Source: Scalesia atractyloides
Taxonomy: Eukaryota; Streptophyta; Magnoliopsida; Asterales; Asteraceae
Reading direction: 5' to 3'
Assembly: GCA_947069175.1 (NCBI GenBank)
Contig: CAMTDV010000018.1
Location: 42,606,869 to 42,670,868 of the forward strand
Length of the DNA: 64,000 nt
Positions 23,005 to 35,357 of the stretch are shown here, in pieces. Both the position numbers and the translations under genes were made by a program. The notes beneath the pieces were generated by a model, which worked only from the letters and a program-made list of their open reading frames with translations, did not search any database and was not told where the DNA came from. The stretch's first letter is position 1, and every line of letters begins with the position of its first letter.

Positions 23005-24757
23005 CGAAATAGGGTCCGAGAAGCCGCCAAAGTTGATGAGTATGGACGAGTATGAAGTTTGGAAAGGAAAAAATTGAGAGCTGGGTCTAAGCGACGCATT
23101 TTAGCAGTTGGTGACGATCGAAACAGGATATGTAGTTCCAAGAGATGGGAATCAGAATATTCTAGAGAAGTGCAAGTATTCTACGCAACAGAAAGAGGCG
23201 TATTTTGATGAAAGTAAATGATTAATCTGATTCAACAATCTGTTAACGAACATATCTTGATACTACTGCCTGAGTACAAGACTGCAAAAGAACTCTGGAT
23301 AATATCAGGTGAAAAGAGAAGAGAGTGTAGTAGTTAAGAACTGTAAAGCTCTAGTTTCAAGTATATCCACAAATGAGTCTTCAAGTTCTAACCCAGTCTG
23401 CCCGGTCTATGATGTAGACAATTATCAGGCAGATAATGCCAAACTTTTGAATGAGATTGAGAGTTTGACATTAGAAAATAAAAAATTAAAAGAAAATGAA
23501 AAGAATTTTGAAAACAAAATAAAAATTTTAGAAAATGAAAAATTACAAATGGTACTAGATTTTCAAAATGAAATAAAAATGTTTAAAAATGATAAAATTG
23601 TTTATGAAAAATTAAATATAGAAAATCAAAAAGCAATAAATTCTCATATTCAGAAAAATTATTGAAAAGTTTTGTGACCTCCTCATTAAAGTTAGATAAT
23701 ATATGTCCAAAATCAATCAATACTAATAAAAAGGAAATTCCAATAACAGACAATGGCACAAATTATGACAATGTCATAATTAGGGATTGTGATGATAATA
23801 CCGATGATGAAAGTGATAAAATGATAAAAAGGAAATATTTTTTAAACTAAAAGAAAATTTTCAAGAAATTGTTCTACAATCTGCTGAAAAAGGTGAATGC
23901 TCAACGCAAAAACCTTCTAAACAGAATGGAGAACAAAAACAACATGAAAAACAAAATTCTACAAATTTTCAAAACAAAAATAAAAGCTCATCGGTACGGT
24001 CATCCAATCATTATAAAAACTCACAAAAATTTGAGAATAAGTGGTGCAGGTCGGACCACAGTGCTTCAAAGTCAAATCAATTTTACAAGAAGAAGCAGGA
24101 AATATGACTACTACACGTCAATTCAATGTGATGATTTGGGTGTATGGTCTGAATGTAGAAATTGGTACGATAACAAAGTGTGTTACAACTGTGGATTTAG
24201 TGGACACATTGCTGTTAACTGCCTAAGAAAGAGATTTGATTCGAGAAGATGCTATAAATGTCAAATCAAAGCTCATATTGTCAGGGATTGTCCCACTAAT
24301 CTGAAAAGAAGATAAGATAAATCTCACAGAGAGGACGGAAATGCTGTGAAGAAGACAGTAAAACCAGAAGAAAAGCCCAAAGAAAAAAAGTCAAGTTGTC
24401 ACAAGGGCAAAAAGACATATTGAGAAAAAAGAGGAAAAATGTTAGACAATATTTGGAAAAGATTTTGTCCTCGGATAAATCTAAGAAATCAGATAAAAGT
24501 TCTGATGAATCATTTTACACACATTCAAGTAAAACGAATTCATCAGATACAAATATGTGGACAAAAGAGAGAGCAGTGGAGAAAAATTTGATAATTCAAA
24601 CAGTAAAAAATCAAAGAAAGTATAATTTTCAAATAAAGTTTCTATCAAACTGTTTGAATATCAAGAAGAGTGTGAATGTTTGTTTACTTCAGATGTTAAT
24701 GATTTTGGTAAACCTAAATCCAGAATGGATTGGCTTCCAATTCAAAACTAATTGAAG
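23005..24757 (+). pseudogene. gag: E2b gag remnant with paired zinc knuckles
   Basis: The predicted reading frames are identical in protein sequence to those of E2a, offset by 5261 bp. The coiled coil is at 23309-23665. CCHC knuckles are at 24181-24222 and 24250-24291. It has the same internal stops and lacks pol. The shared stops show that gag was already broken before the duplication. Confidence 0.75.
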
Positions 24758-26275
24758 TTTGTTTGAATGTGCAGGATAACCAAGCTTCAAGCCAAAGGTC
24801 ATTTCAGAAGTAGTGGTTGTTCATACAGAGAGACAAGAGACAGTAGTGATATTCCACACAAACAAAAGGGTAGTCTCGCTTTCACATTCGTAAAAAGTCA
24901 TTAAATGGTAAAAATTGAAGATTCTTATTTTCGATTTTATAAGATGTTTTCAATTTTAGGGGGAGAAAAAATTGTAAAAATTCTTGTAAAATTGAAAAAC
25001 ATCATTTTAAAATGTTTCCAAAAACAATAGAAAATCTCAAAATATCAAAAACAATAAAAATGAAATATAATGAGATTACTTGTGCACAAAAAGGAAATGA
25101 TAGTACATCAGTGAACTATCACAGTATGCTAAAGAAATGTAAAGTTTAAAAGTAATAAACGAGTCTTAATGTGGATGTGTCGATAGGCTTAACACGTTCA
25201 GTAAACTGTTTTCGAGATATTAATTAAATTTAGCAACTGCTTAATCGTGTGGATTAATACATCTTGGATATATGGACTTAGTACTCCGAAATTTGGTTGG
25301 AGAGATTGCCTGATTCTGAGATACGAGGTCTTTATACATAGTTGATATCTGGGGTATTATACAAGTTCTTCTAATTTTGCGGAAGCAATAACCTAGAACT
25401 TCTATAATACTTTCACTATAAACCCCAACTGCATGCAAAACTTGAAAAATATCGAAAGATATAATCATTTGCAGTGGAACACACCTTAAAGACGAGCCTT
25501 CATCTTTTTGTCTGTACGGTAATACTAACCTGAGCTCTCATGGTTTCTCATTAACCCAGATACAAATATCAATATCGCTATATTCACCTGTAAGATGAAA
25601 TCTAGGGAATCTTGATACGGGAGTATATTCAAGAGGGGGGAACCATAGTTAAGTCAAGTTCTATAATTCATACCTAACATATCTTGGAACAATTGAAAAA
25701 TGTATTGAAGTTTAAGTGGACAAACATATCGACAATCTAGGTAAACAAGTTTAAAACTTAAAGTCATTAAAAGGTCAGCGGTACTGGTGATATGTCTCAA
25801 AAACTGATATGATCCTCTAGCACGTTCTCTCTCAAAAATACAAACTGTAAATATTACATTTTAGTATGTTTACATTTTTGCATTCAATATTAAAAATCCA
25901 AAAAGATTTTCTCTCGTATCTTCCATGGAAACCTAATAATGTTGAATGTGAGCCGGACCAATGAGACTATTAAGAAACTGTTTGTTTGTGGATACGTGTG
26001 ATTGTTCTTAATCGTCAAATCTTAGAGATTCAAAACATAATTTGAGGGGGAGCTAGATAAAACACATTGATTGAAGATTCTAGAAAGCTCAAAGCAAGGG
26101 GGAGCATGGTGATTCATTGTTTTATCAAAACAAGCTCAAGAAAAGAGAAAAAGATTGTAGACAATATGAAGATCATGGGAGTTAAAGTTATTCAAGAAAT
26201 AAAGATCAAGAAAATACTAAAGACTCAGGAACTTATTTGAAGAATGATGACTACGACAACATCCAAGGGGGAGTC
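24758..26275 (+). other. E2b 3' noncoding tract
   Basis: It carries the conserved 3' block (about 25090-25640) and keeps the segment at 25724-25853 that E2a lost. It has lost about 20 bp near 25475 that E2a keeps. No coding sequence is supported. Confidence 0.7.
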
Positions 26276-26691
26276 TGTTGATGCATATGTCTGTTGCCTA
26301 CGTCATCATATAATATCGAGTCTGTATTTAGGAGCGAAATGTCGAAGTTTATGTAAATAGGTTAACAAGTTCGCTTGAGTTTGTGATGGTTTAGATAAGT
26401 TCGACCGAACTTGTCTATGCAAGTTCACCCGAACTTGCTCTCCCACCAGCGAACTGGTTTACCTATAAATAGGTAGCTTGTGTTTTCATTTGTAACAATT
26501 CAGAGATTTTGTCACGACTGAGGCGAAGCTCCGTCCAAGTGTTTCCAGGATCGTTAACATTTAATATTAATGAAACGATGATTAAATAGAAACAAATGAG
26601 TGTATCCAATGTCACCAAAGCAAACGGATTCCGCATGTTTACCTTAGGTTTGTCAGATTAGTGCCCGAACGATCCGTACAACGGACCTACA
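26276..26691 (+). repeat. LTR, subfamily B, 3' LTR of E2b
   Basis: 416 bp, TGTTGATGCAT to CCTACA, nearly identical to 20919-21334 and followed by the same array leader sequence. Confidence 0.85.
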
Positions 26692-29600
26692 CTTGATGAA
26701 AAATTTGAGTTTTTCAGTCAAGTTCGAGCGAACTTAATGTTAAGTTCGAGCGAAGTTGTGAATTCAAACATGGTTTTTTTTTCAATTTTTCGGCATGAAT
26801 TCATTTGTTTTAAGCTCTGATCTTTTCAAGGGTTTATCTATTATGGATTTTATGTATTATACTTGAAAATCAGTCCATTTTGTCCGTGAATTGTCCAAGA
26901 AAAGTTAAAAATGAAAGAATAGAGTAGAAGATGAGATGTTCTATGTCCAATGTATTCAAATTAGGCCAATCCTGGTCTGATACCAGTTGAGGGTCTGTTG
27001 TACGGATCGTTCAGGCACTAATCTGACAAACCTAAGGTAAACTTGCGGAATCTGTTTGCTTAGGCGACATTGGATACACTCATTTGTTTCTATTTAATCA
27101 CCGTTTCATTAATATTCAACGTTATAGATCCTGGAAACACATGGACAGAGCTTCGCCTCTATCGTGACAAAATCTCTGAAAGTTACAAATGAAATGTCAA
27201 AGCTCCTATTTATACTAATCACAAGTTCGCTGGTGGGAGTGCAAATTTGGGCGAACAAGCTTAGTCATGTTCGGCCGAACTTGACTTCAATCTTACAATT
27301 ACAAGCGAACTTGATCTTTAACATACATACACTTCGTCATTTATTTATTTATATTTTTTTAGAAACCTTGGACAAGTTCGGGCGAACTTCTCACAGCTTG
27401 TAAAATCAGCTGCTTAACGAGTTCGGGTGAACTTGTATAAGTTTCAAGAGAAACAAGCAAGTTCGGGTGAACTTGTATAAGTTTCAAGAGAAACAAGCAA
27501 GTTCGAGCGAACTTATATTAATTTCAAAAGAAACAAGCAAGTTCGGGCGAACTTATAATAATTTCAAGAGAAACAAGCAAGTTTGGGCGAACTTAACTTA
27601 AAATCTTGAAAAATCATTCAAGTTCGGGCGAACTTGACTAAAAACCTTGAAAAATCAGTCAAGTTCGGGCGAACCTGATGAAAAATTTGAGTTTTTCAGT
27701 CAAGTTCGAGCGAACTTGATGTTAAGTTCGAGCGAAGTTGTGATTTCAAACAAGTTTTTTTCAGTTTTTATGCATGAATTCGTTTGTTTTAATCTCTGAT
27801 CTTTTCAAGGGTTTATCTATTAAGGATTTTACATATTATACTTGAAAATCAGTCCATTTTGTCCGAGAATTGTCCAAGAAAAGTAAAAAATTAAAGAATA
27901 GAGTAGAAGATGAGATGTTCTATGTCCATTGTCTTCAAATTAGGCCAATCCTGCTCTGATACCAATTGAGGGTCCGTTGTACGGATCGTTCGGGCACTAA
28001 TCTGACAAACCTAAGGTAAATGTGCGGAATCCGTTTGCTTAGGCGACATTGGATACACTCATTTGTTTTTTTTTAATCACCGTTTCATTAATATTCAACG
28101 TTACAGATCCTGGAATCACTTGGACAGAGCTTCGCCCCTGTCGTGACAAAATCTCTGAAAGTTACAAATGAAATGTCAAAGCTCCTATTTATACTAATCA
28201 CAAGTTCGCTGGTGGTAGTGCAAGTTCGGGCGAACTTGCTTAGTCAAGTTCGGCCGAACTTGACTTCAACGTTACAATTACCGACGAACTTGATCTTTAA
28301 CATACATAAACTTCGTCATTTTATTTTATTTTTTTAGAAACCTTGGACAAGTTCGGGCGAACTTGTCAACGCTTGTAAAAATCAGCTGCTTAACAAGTTC
28401 GGGCGAACTTGTATAAGTTTCAAGAGTAACAAGCAAGTTCGGGCGAACTTATATTAATTTCGAGAGAAACAAGCATGTTCGGGCGAACGTAACCTAAAAT
28501 CTTGAAAAATCAATCAATTTCGGGCGAACTTGATGAAAAATTTGATTTTTCAGTCAAGTTCGGGCGCACTTGATGAAAATTTGAGTTTTTCAGTCAAGTT
28601 CGAGCGAACTTGATGTTAAGTTCGAGCGAAGTTGTGATTTCAAACATGGTTTTTTTTTCAATTTTCCGGCATGGATTCGTTTGTTTTAAGCTCTGATCTT
28701 TTCAGGGTTTATCTATTATGGATTTTATGTATTATACTTGAAAATCAGTCCATTTTGTCCGTGAATTGTCAAAGAAAAGTTAAAAATGAAAAAATAGAGT
28801 AGAACATGAGATGTTCTATGTCCAATGTCTTCATATTAGGCCAATCCTGCTCTGATACCAATTGAGGGTCCGTTGTACAGATTGTTCGGCACTAATCTGA
28901 CAAACCTAAGGTAAACGTGCGGAATCTGTTTGTTTAGGCGACATTGGATACACTCATTTGTTTCTATTTAATGACCGTTTCATTAATATTCAACATTACA
29001 GATCCTGGAAACACATGGACAGAGCTTCGTCTCTGTCGTGACAAAATCTCTGTAAGTTACAATTGAAATGTCAAACCTCCTATTTATACTAATCACAAGT
29101 TCGCTGGTGGGAGTGCAAGTTCGGGCGAACAAGCTTAGTCATGTTCGGCCGAACTTAACTTCAACCTTACAATTACAAGCGAACTATATCTTTAACATAC
29201 ATACACTTAGTCATTTATTTATTTTTATTTTTTTTAGAAACCTTGGACAAGTTCGGGCGAACTTGTCACAACTTGTAAAATCAGCAGCTTAACGAGTTCG
29301 GGTGAACTTGTATAAGTTTCAAGAGAAACAAGCAAGTTCGGGTGAACTTGTATAAGTTTCAAGAGAAACAAGCAAGTTCGGGCGAACTTATATTAATTTC
29401 AAAAGAAACAAGCAAGTTTGGGCGAAGTTATATTAATTTCAAGAGAAAACAAGCAAGTTCGGGCGAACTTAACCTAAAATCTTGAAAAATCATTCTTCGG
29501 GTGAACTTGACTAAAAACCTTGAAAAATCAGTCAAGTTCGAGCGAACTTGATGTTATGTTCGAGCGAAGTTTTGATTTCAAACATGGTTTTTTTTTTCAA

Positions 29601-32600
29601 TTTTTAGGCATGAATTCGTTTGTTTTAATCTCTGATCTTTTCAAGGGTTTATCTATTAAGGATTTTACGTATTATACTTGAAAATCAGTCCATTTTGTTC
29701 GTGAATTGTCCAAGAAAAGTAAAAAATGAAAGAATAGAGTAGAAGATGAGATGTTCTATGTAAAATGTCTTCAAATTAGGCCAATCCTGCTCTGATACCA
29801 ATTGAGGGTCCGTTGTACGGATCGTTCGGGCACTAATCTGACAAACCTAAGGTAAATGTGCGGAATCCGTTTGCTTAGGTGACATTGGATACACTCATTT
29901 GTTTTATTTTTAATTACCGTTTCATTAATATTGAACGTAACAGATCCTGAAAACACTTGGACAGATCTTCGCCTCTGTCGTGACAAAATCTTTGAAAGTT
30001 GTAAATGAAATGTCAAAGCTCCTATTTACACTAATCACAAGTTCGCTGGTGGTAGTGCAAGTTCGGGCGAACTTGCTTAGTCAAGTTCGGCCGAACTTGA
30101 CTTCAACATTACAATTACAAGCGAACTTGATCTTTAACATACATAAACTTCGTCATTTTATTTTATTTTTTTTAGAAACCTTGGACAAGTTCGGGCGAAC
30201 TTGTCACAGCTTGTAAAAATCAGCTGCTTAACAAGTTCGGGTGAACTTGTATAAGTTGCAAGAGAAACAAGCAAGTTCGGGCGAACTTATATTAATTCCA
30301 AGAGAAACAAGCATGTTCGGGCGAACTTAAGCTAAAATCTTGAAAAATCAATCAAGTTCGGGCGAACTTGATGAAAAATTTTATTTTTCAGTCAAGTTCG
30401 GGCGAACTTGATGAAAATTTGAGTTTTTCAGTCAAGTTCGCGCGAACTTGATGTTAAGGTCGAGCGAAGTTGTGATTTCAAACATGGTTTTTTTTTTCAA
30501 TTTTTCGGCATGGATTCGTTTTTTTTAAGCTCTGATCTTTTCAGGGTTTATCTTTTATGGATTTTGTGTATTATACTTGAAAATCAGTCCATTTTGTCCG
30601 TGAATTGTCAAAGAAAAGTTAAAAATGAAAGAATAGAGTAGAACATGAGATGTTCTATGTCCAATGTCTTCATATTAGGCCAATCCTGCTCTGATACCAA
30701 TTGAGGGTCCGTTGTACGGATCGTTCGGGCACTAATCTGACAAACCTAAGGTAAACGTGCGGAATCTGTTTGTTTAGGCGACATTGGATACACTCATTTG
30801 TTTCTATTTAATGACCGTTTCATTAATATTCAACATTACAGATCCTGGAAACACATGGACAGAGCTTCGTCTCTGTCGTGACAAAATCTATGTAAGTTAC
30901 AAATGAAATGTCAAACCTCCTATTTATACTAATCACAAGTTCGCTGGTGGGAGTGCAAGTTCGGGCGAACAAGCTTAGTCATGTTCGGCCGAACTTAACT
31001 TCAACCTTACAATTACAAGCGAACTATATCTTTAACATACATACACTTAGTCATTTATTTATTTTTATTTTTTTTAGAAACCTTGGACAAGTTCGGGCGA
31101 ACTTGTCACAACTTGTAAAAATCAGCTGCTTAACGAGTTCGGGTGAACTTGTATAAGTTTCAAGAGAAACAAGCAAGTTCGGGTGAACTTGTATAAGTTT
31201 CAAGAGAAACAAGCAAGTTCGGGCGAACTTATATTAATTTCAAAAGAAACAAGCAAGTTCGGGCGAAGTTATATTAATTTCAAGAAAAACAAGCAAGTTC
31301 GGGCGAACTTAACCTAAAATCTTTAAAAATCATTCTTCGGGTGAACTTGACTAAAAACCTTGAAAAATAAGTCAAGTTCGAGCGAACTTGATGTTATGTT
31401 CGAGCGAAGTTTTGATTTCAAACATGGTTTTTTTTAATTTTTAGGCATTAATTCGTTTGTTTTAATCTCTGATCTTTTGAAGGGTTTATCTATTAAGGAT
31501 TTTACGTATTATACTTGAAAATCAGTCCATTTTGTTCGTGAATTGTCCAAGAAAAGTAAAAAATGAAAGAATAGAGTAGAAGATGAGATGTTCTATGTAA
31601 AATGTCTTCAAATTAGGCCAATCCTGCTCTGATACCAATTGAGGGTCCGTTGTACGGATCGTTCGGGCACTAATCTGACAAACCTAAGGTAAATGTGCGG
31701 AATCCGTTTGCTTAGGCGACATTGGATACACTCCTTTGTTTTATTTTTAATTACCGTTTCATTAATATTGAACGTTACAGATCCTGAAAACACTTGGACA
31801 GATCTTCGCCTCTGTCGTGACAAAATCTTTGAAAGTTGTAAATGAAATGTCAAAGCTCCTATTTACACTAATCACAAGTTCGCTGGTGGTAGTGCAAGTT
31901 CGGGCGAACTTGCTTAGTCAAGTTCGGCCGAACTTGACTTCAACATTACAATTACAAGCGAACTTGATCTTTAACATACATAAACTTCGTCATTTTATTT
32001 TATTTTTTTTAGAAACCTTGGACAAGTTCGGGCGAACTTGTCACAGCTTGTAAAAATCAGCTGCTTAACAAGTTCAGGTGAACTTGTATAAGTTTCAAGA
32101 GAAACAAGCAAGTTCGGGCGAACTTATATTAATTCCAAGAGAAACAAGCATGTTCGGGTGAACTTAAGCTAAAATCTTGAAATATCAATCAAGTTCGGGC
32201 GAACTTGATGAAAATTTGAGTTTTTTTAGTTTAGTTCGAACGAACTTGATGTTAAGTTCGAGCTAAGTTGTGATTTCAAACATGGTTTTTTTACAATTTT
32301 TCGGCATGAAAATGTTTTGTTTTAAGCTCTGATCTTTTCAATGGTTTATCTATTATGGATTTGACGTATTATACTTGAAAATCAGTCCATTTTGTCCGTG
32401 ATTGTCCAAGAAAAGTTAAAAATGAAAGAATAGAGTAGAATATGAGATGTTCTATGTCCAATGTCTTCAAATTAGGCCAATCCTGCTCTGATACCAATTG
32501 AGGATCCGTTGTACGGATTGTTCGGGCACTAATCTGACAAACCTAAGGTAAACGTCCGGAATCTGTTTGCTTAGGCGACATTGGATACACTCATTTGTTT

Positions 32601-33026
32601 CTATTTAATCACCGTTTCATTAATATTCAACGTTACAGATCCTGGAAACACTTGGACAGAGCTTCGCCTCTGTCGTGACAAAATCTCTGAAAGTTACAAA
32701 TGAAATGTCAAAGCTCCTATTTATACTAATCACAAGTTCGCTGGTGGGAGTGAGAGTTCGGGCGAACTTGCTTAGTCAAGTTCGGCCGAACTTGACTTCA
32801 ACTTTACAATTACAAGCGAACTTGATCTTTAACATACATAAACTTCGTCATATTATTTTTAGAAACCTGGGACAAGTTCGGGCGAACTTGTCATAGCTTG
32901 TAAAAATCAGCTGCTTAACAAGTTCGGGCGAACTTAACCTAAAATCTTGAAAAATCAATCAAGTTCGGGCGAACTTGACTAAAAACCTTGAAAAATCAGT
33001 CAAGTTCTGGCGAACTTGATGAAAAA
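26692..33026 (-). repeat. Right part of the LTR-leader tandem array, seven PBS-bearing units
   Basis: Unit borders, taken at AGAAACC, are 27361, 28336, 29236, 30174, 31076, 32011 and 32861, giving units of 975, 900, 938, 902, 935 and 850 bp. PBS complements are at 26974, 27953, 28849, 29789, 30688, 31626 and 32485. Each unit has a minus-strand TATAAATA (complement TATTTATA), R, U5, a PBS and about a dozen palindromes. A poly-T/A tract lies at the leader-to-LTR joint. The same joint recurs in every unit, so all descend from one deleted element. The array ends at the LTR at 33027. Confidence 0.9.
28336..32010 (-). repeat. Higher-order dimer repeat inside the array
   Basis: Units 28336-29235 and 30174-31075 share private variants (GGCATGGATTCG, TTGTCAAAGAAAAG, TCATATTAGG), and units 29236-30173 and 31076-32010 share others (TCTATGTAAAATGTC, TATTTACAC). 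The period is about 1838 bp. This is the pattern of a recent dimer duplication. Confidence 0.85.
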
Positions 33027-33416
33027 TGTTGGGGCATAATGTCTATGTCTTTGTCTTATATTGAGTATGTATAGTATAGAGCTGAATAGGCTAGGTATAT
33101 GAAGTATTTATGTTTGTAATAGCCATGAAGTATCATGTAAGGCATGTTCGGCCGAACTTGCAGTAGCAAGTTTGGGCAAACTTGTATTTCCCAGGAGCGA
33201 ACTTGTGTCTCTATAAATATCTAGCTAGCCTACTTCATTTGTAACTTGGCATCTTGGAGGCGAAGCTGTGTCAGTTTATAACCAGAACGTTTGATCATTA
33301 AAACTGACGATTAACTGATTAAATCTTGTCTATTGGTAAACACGACGTAATATTTCCGCTATTATGGATGTTAGATATCAAATTTAGGTTCCTTAGCATC
33401 GAGGATCGTTCCTACA
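33027..33416 (+). repeat. LTR, subfamily A, with a mutated PBS after it
   Basis: 390 bp, TGTTGGGGCAT to CCTACA. It carries a TATA box and palindromes near 33146 and 33168. TGGAATCAGAGC at 33419-33430 follows, with one change from the usual PBS. It opens the internal region at 33431-35357. Confidence 0.85.
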
Positions 33417-33430
33417 AGTGGAATCAGAGC

Positions 33431-35357
33431 TACGGTTATCACCTACGCTCTTGAATTTTGACATTTATGGACATTAGGAGGGGTTTTGGATGTAAATCAT
33501 GAAATAAACCTACAATCCACGGACAAAATCCAAATTGAACGGATAGGATTGTTAGAAAACCAATTTTGACCAGATCTATGGGGAAATCATCTCCAAATTC
33601 GAAGAAATAAGGATTTTTGATTGAAAAATGTGAAAATGGCTTATTTGGGAGACCAAGTTCGCCCGAACTTGACCTTTCGAGGTCAAGTTCGCCCGAACTT
33701 AACATGGTTTTTTCAAGACTTTTCATCAAGTTCGCCCAAACTTGACAAAGTTTTTTCATGAATTTTCATCAAGTTCGCCCGAACTTGACTGATTTTCATT
33801 GAAATCAAGCACAAGTTCACCCGAACTTGTCTATTTCATGCAAGTTCGCCTAAACTTGGTGGTGGCCAACCAAGTTCGCCCGAACTTGTTACAATTTGAC
33901 TAAGTTCGCCCGAACTTGTCTCACTAGCATATACAAGTTCGCCCGAACTTGTCAGGATGCCTAAAAAAATTATTGCTCGGTTTGATGAGACGAGTGTCCA
34001 GTAAAAATTTGGTGATAGAAATTTTTACGAAATTTTAACGTCCGATACTAACTATTCGGGGACACCGTCGGAGGCCTAGAGAGAGGCTGAGATGATGAGG
34101 TTAGAGATGGTTGAAGATGAGAGGGTAGTCATTGATACCAAAGCAATTGGTACTCATTAGAGTTGAAGACTACCGGTGGGCCTAAAGTTAAATTCCGTAT
34201 TTGATGAAAACTGAAAATTCCGGATTTGAGGGGGAACTTCAGTGAAAAATTCAGTATGGTCAAAATTTGCAAAAATGAGGGCGAATAAAAAATTTTCAAT
34301 ATTTGAAGATTCCGGCATTTTTGAAAATTGTGACTACTGCAGCAGTACCTAGGTGGTTACCGATTGCAGATTTTCGGGAAATGCATAGAATTGAGATTCA
34401 TTGAGATTTTGTGATCATAGGAAGTTCAGATTTATCAGATCATGATACAGATTGATGCTTAAGGGTTAGAGTCCTGGTTTCCGGTTAAGGAAGAGTTAGT
34501 TGGATTAGCAGCCGTTAGTACCGATGAAGGAACTGAGGACGTTCAAAACGTTCAGTGATGATCTTAGGATTAATGACTAGCTCCGAAGACGGATGGTTTC
34601 AAAATTACCAAGGAGATCTGAAGTTATCCCAGATACGCTAACTGATGATAACATTTGGTGTCCATTATTTTTAGTCTTTAAGCAGATGAATCATTCTTTT
34701 CTTTGGACTAACCGCCATTGGATGATGATGTTTGGTGATTAAGTGGCGTTGGTCTACCGCAGATAGCTATATATCTGGCATTATGACTGAAGAGGAAGAA
34801 TGTGATTTTGGTCATGGACGTATGTTTCTCAGATTCGATGCATTACCAGATTATTTGTTTCCAATGAAGATTTGCTGATTGAAAAAGATTACCGATTTGC
34901 TGATCTGGAGTGATTACGGAAATCGGGATTTCAGATGTTTGCGGGTAAACATTGATTTGAAGTTTACCAGTGTGGTAATTCAAAGTTTCTATCAATTGAC
35001 GGTTGAGTTTTTGAAGATCGGAAGATCGAGCATGGGAGATATGCGCTAAGACTGAACGCGGATGTGGTTAAAGTTGAAATGGAGAAGCTGCATTGATGAG
35101 GTTCAAATTGGTGTCTATTCAAGATAATCTGTCGGTCAAACAAATCAGAGGAGGTTGGAAACTGTGCAACAAATATCTGAGCTGGAGATTTCAGGGGGAA
35201 TTAGATGTTGATAATGCAAACCTGGATCATCAATTAAGGGGGAATTTGTTGACGTCTTTCGACGACAATGGCAGATACCTCGATTGAAGTTGCAGAATAT
35301 TCAAACACGGCTCACGTTTGAAGACCAAGATTCGACAGTAATGAACAAGGGGGAATC
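33431..35357 (+). mobile_element. Internal region of a non-coding element (33.4-35.4 kb)
   Basis: The leader to about 33960 holds nine palindromes (33655-33950) and ends in the GATGAGACGAG stretch seen in other leaders. From 33960 to 35357 I recognise no gag, pol or ORF2. Purine tracts GGGGGAA occur near 34212, 35193, 35238 and 35351, the last touching the next LTR. One modest open frame (35093-35287) has no recognisable content. The region is probably a strongly shortened or unrelated passenger internal region. Confidence 0.6.

Larger units (their letters stand above)
21941..26691 (+). mobile_element. E2b: second copy of the pol-less element
   Basis: Same structure as E2a: truncated 5' LTR (21941-22218, TATA 22013-22020), PBS (22221-22232), leader palindromes (about 22440-22770), gag remnant, purine tract (24954-24967), polypurine tract (about 26258-26275) and 3' LTR (26276-26691). 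The left junction with the array is the same as in E2a, so one insertion was duplicated rather than two inserting independently. Confidence 0.85.

Noticed and set aside
21335..26691. E2b as an independent second insertion
   Set aside because: Left joint, internal stops and right joint are shared with E2a, and the unit between them is chimeric, so duplication explains it.
28143..32053. Repeated short hydrophobic ORFs starting MTKSLKV (28143, 29980, 31817 and others)
   Set aside because: They are antisense reads of the array LTR R region and palindromes. Their VRANL-type repeats are the palindrome translated.
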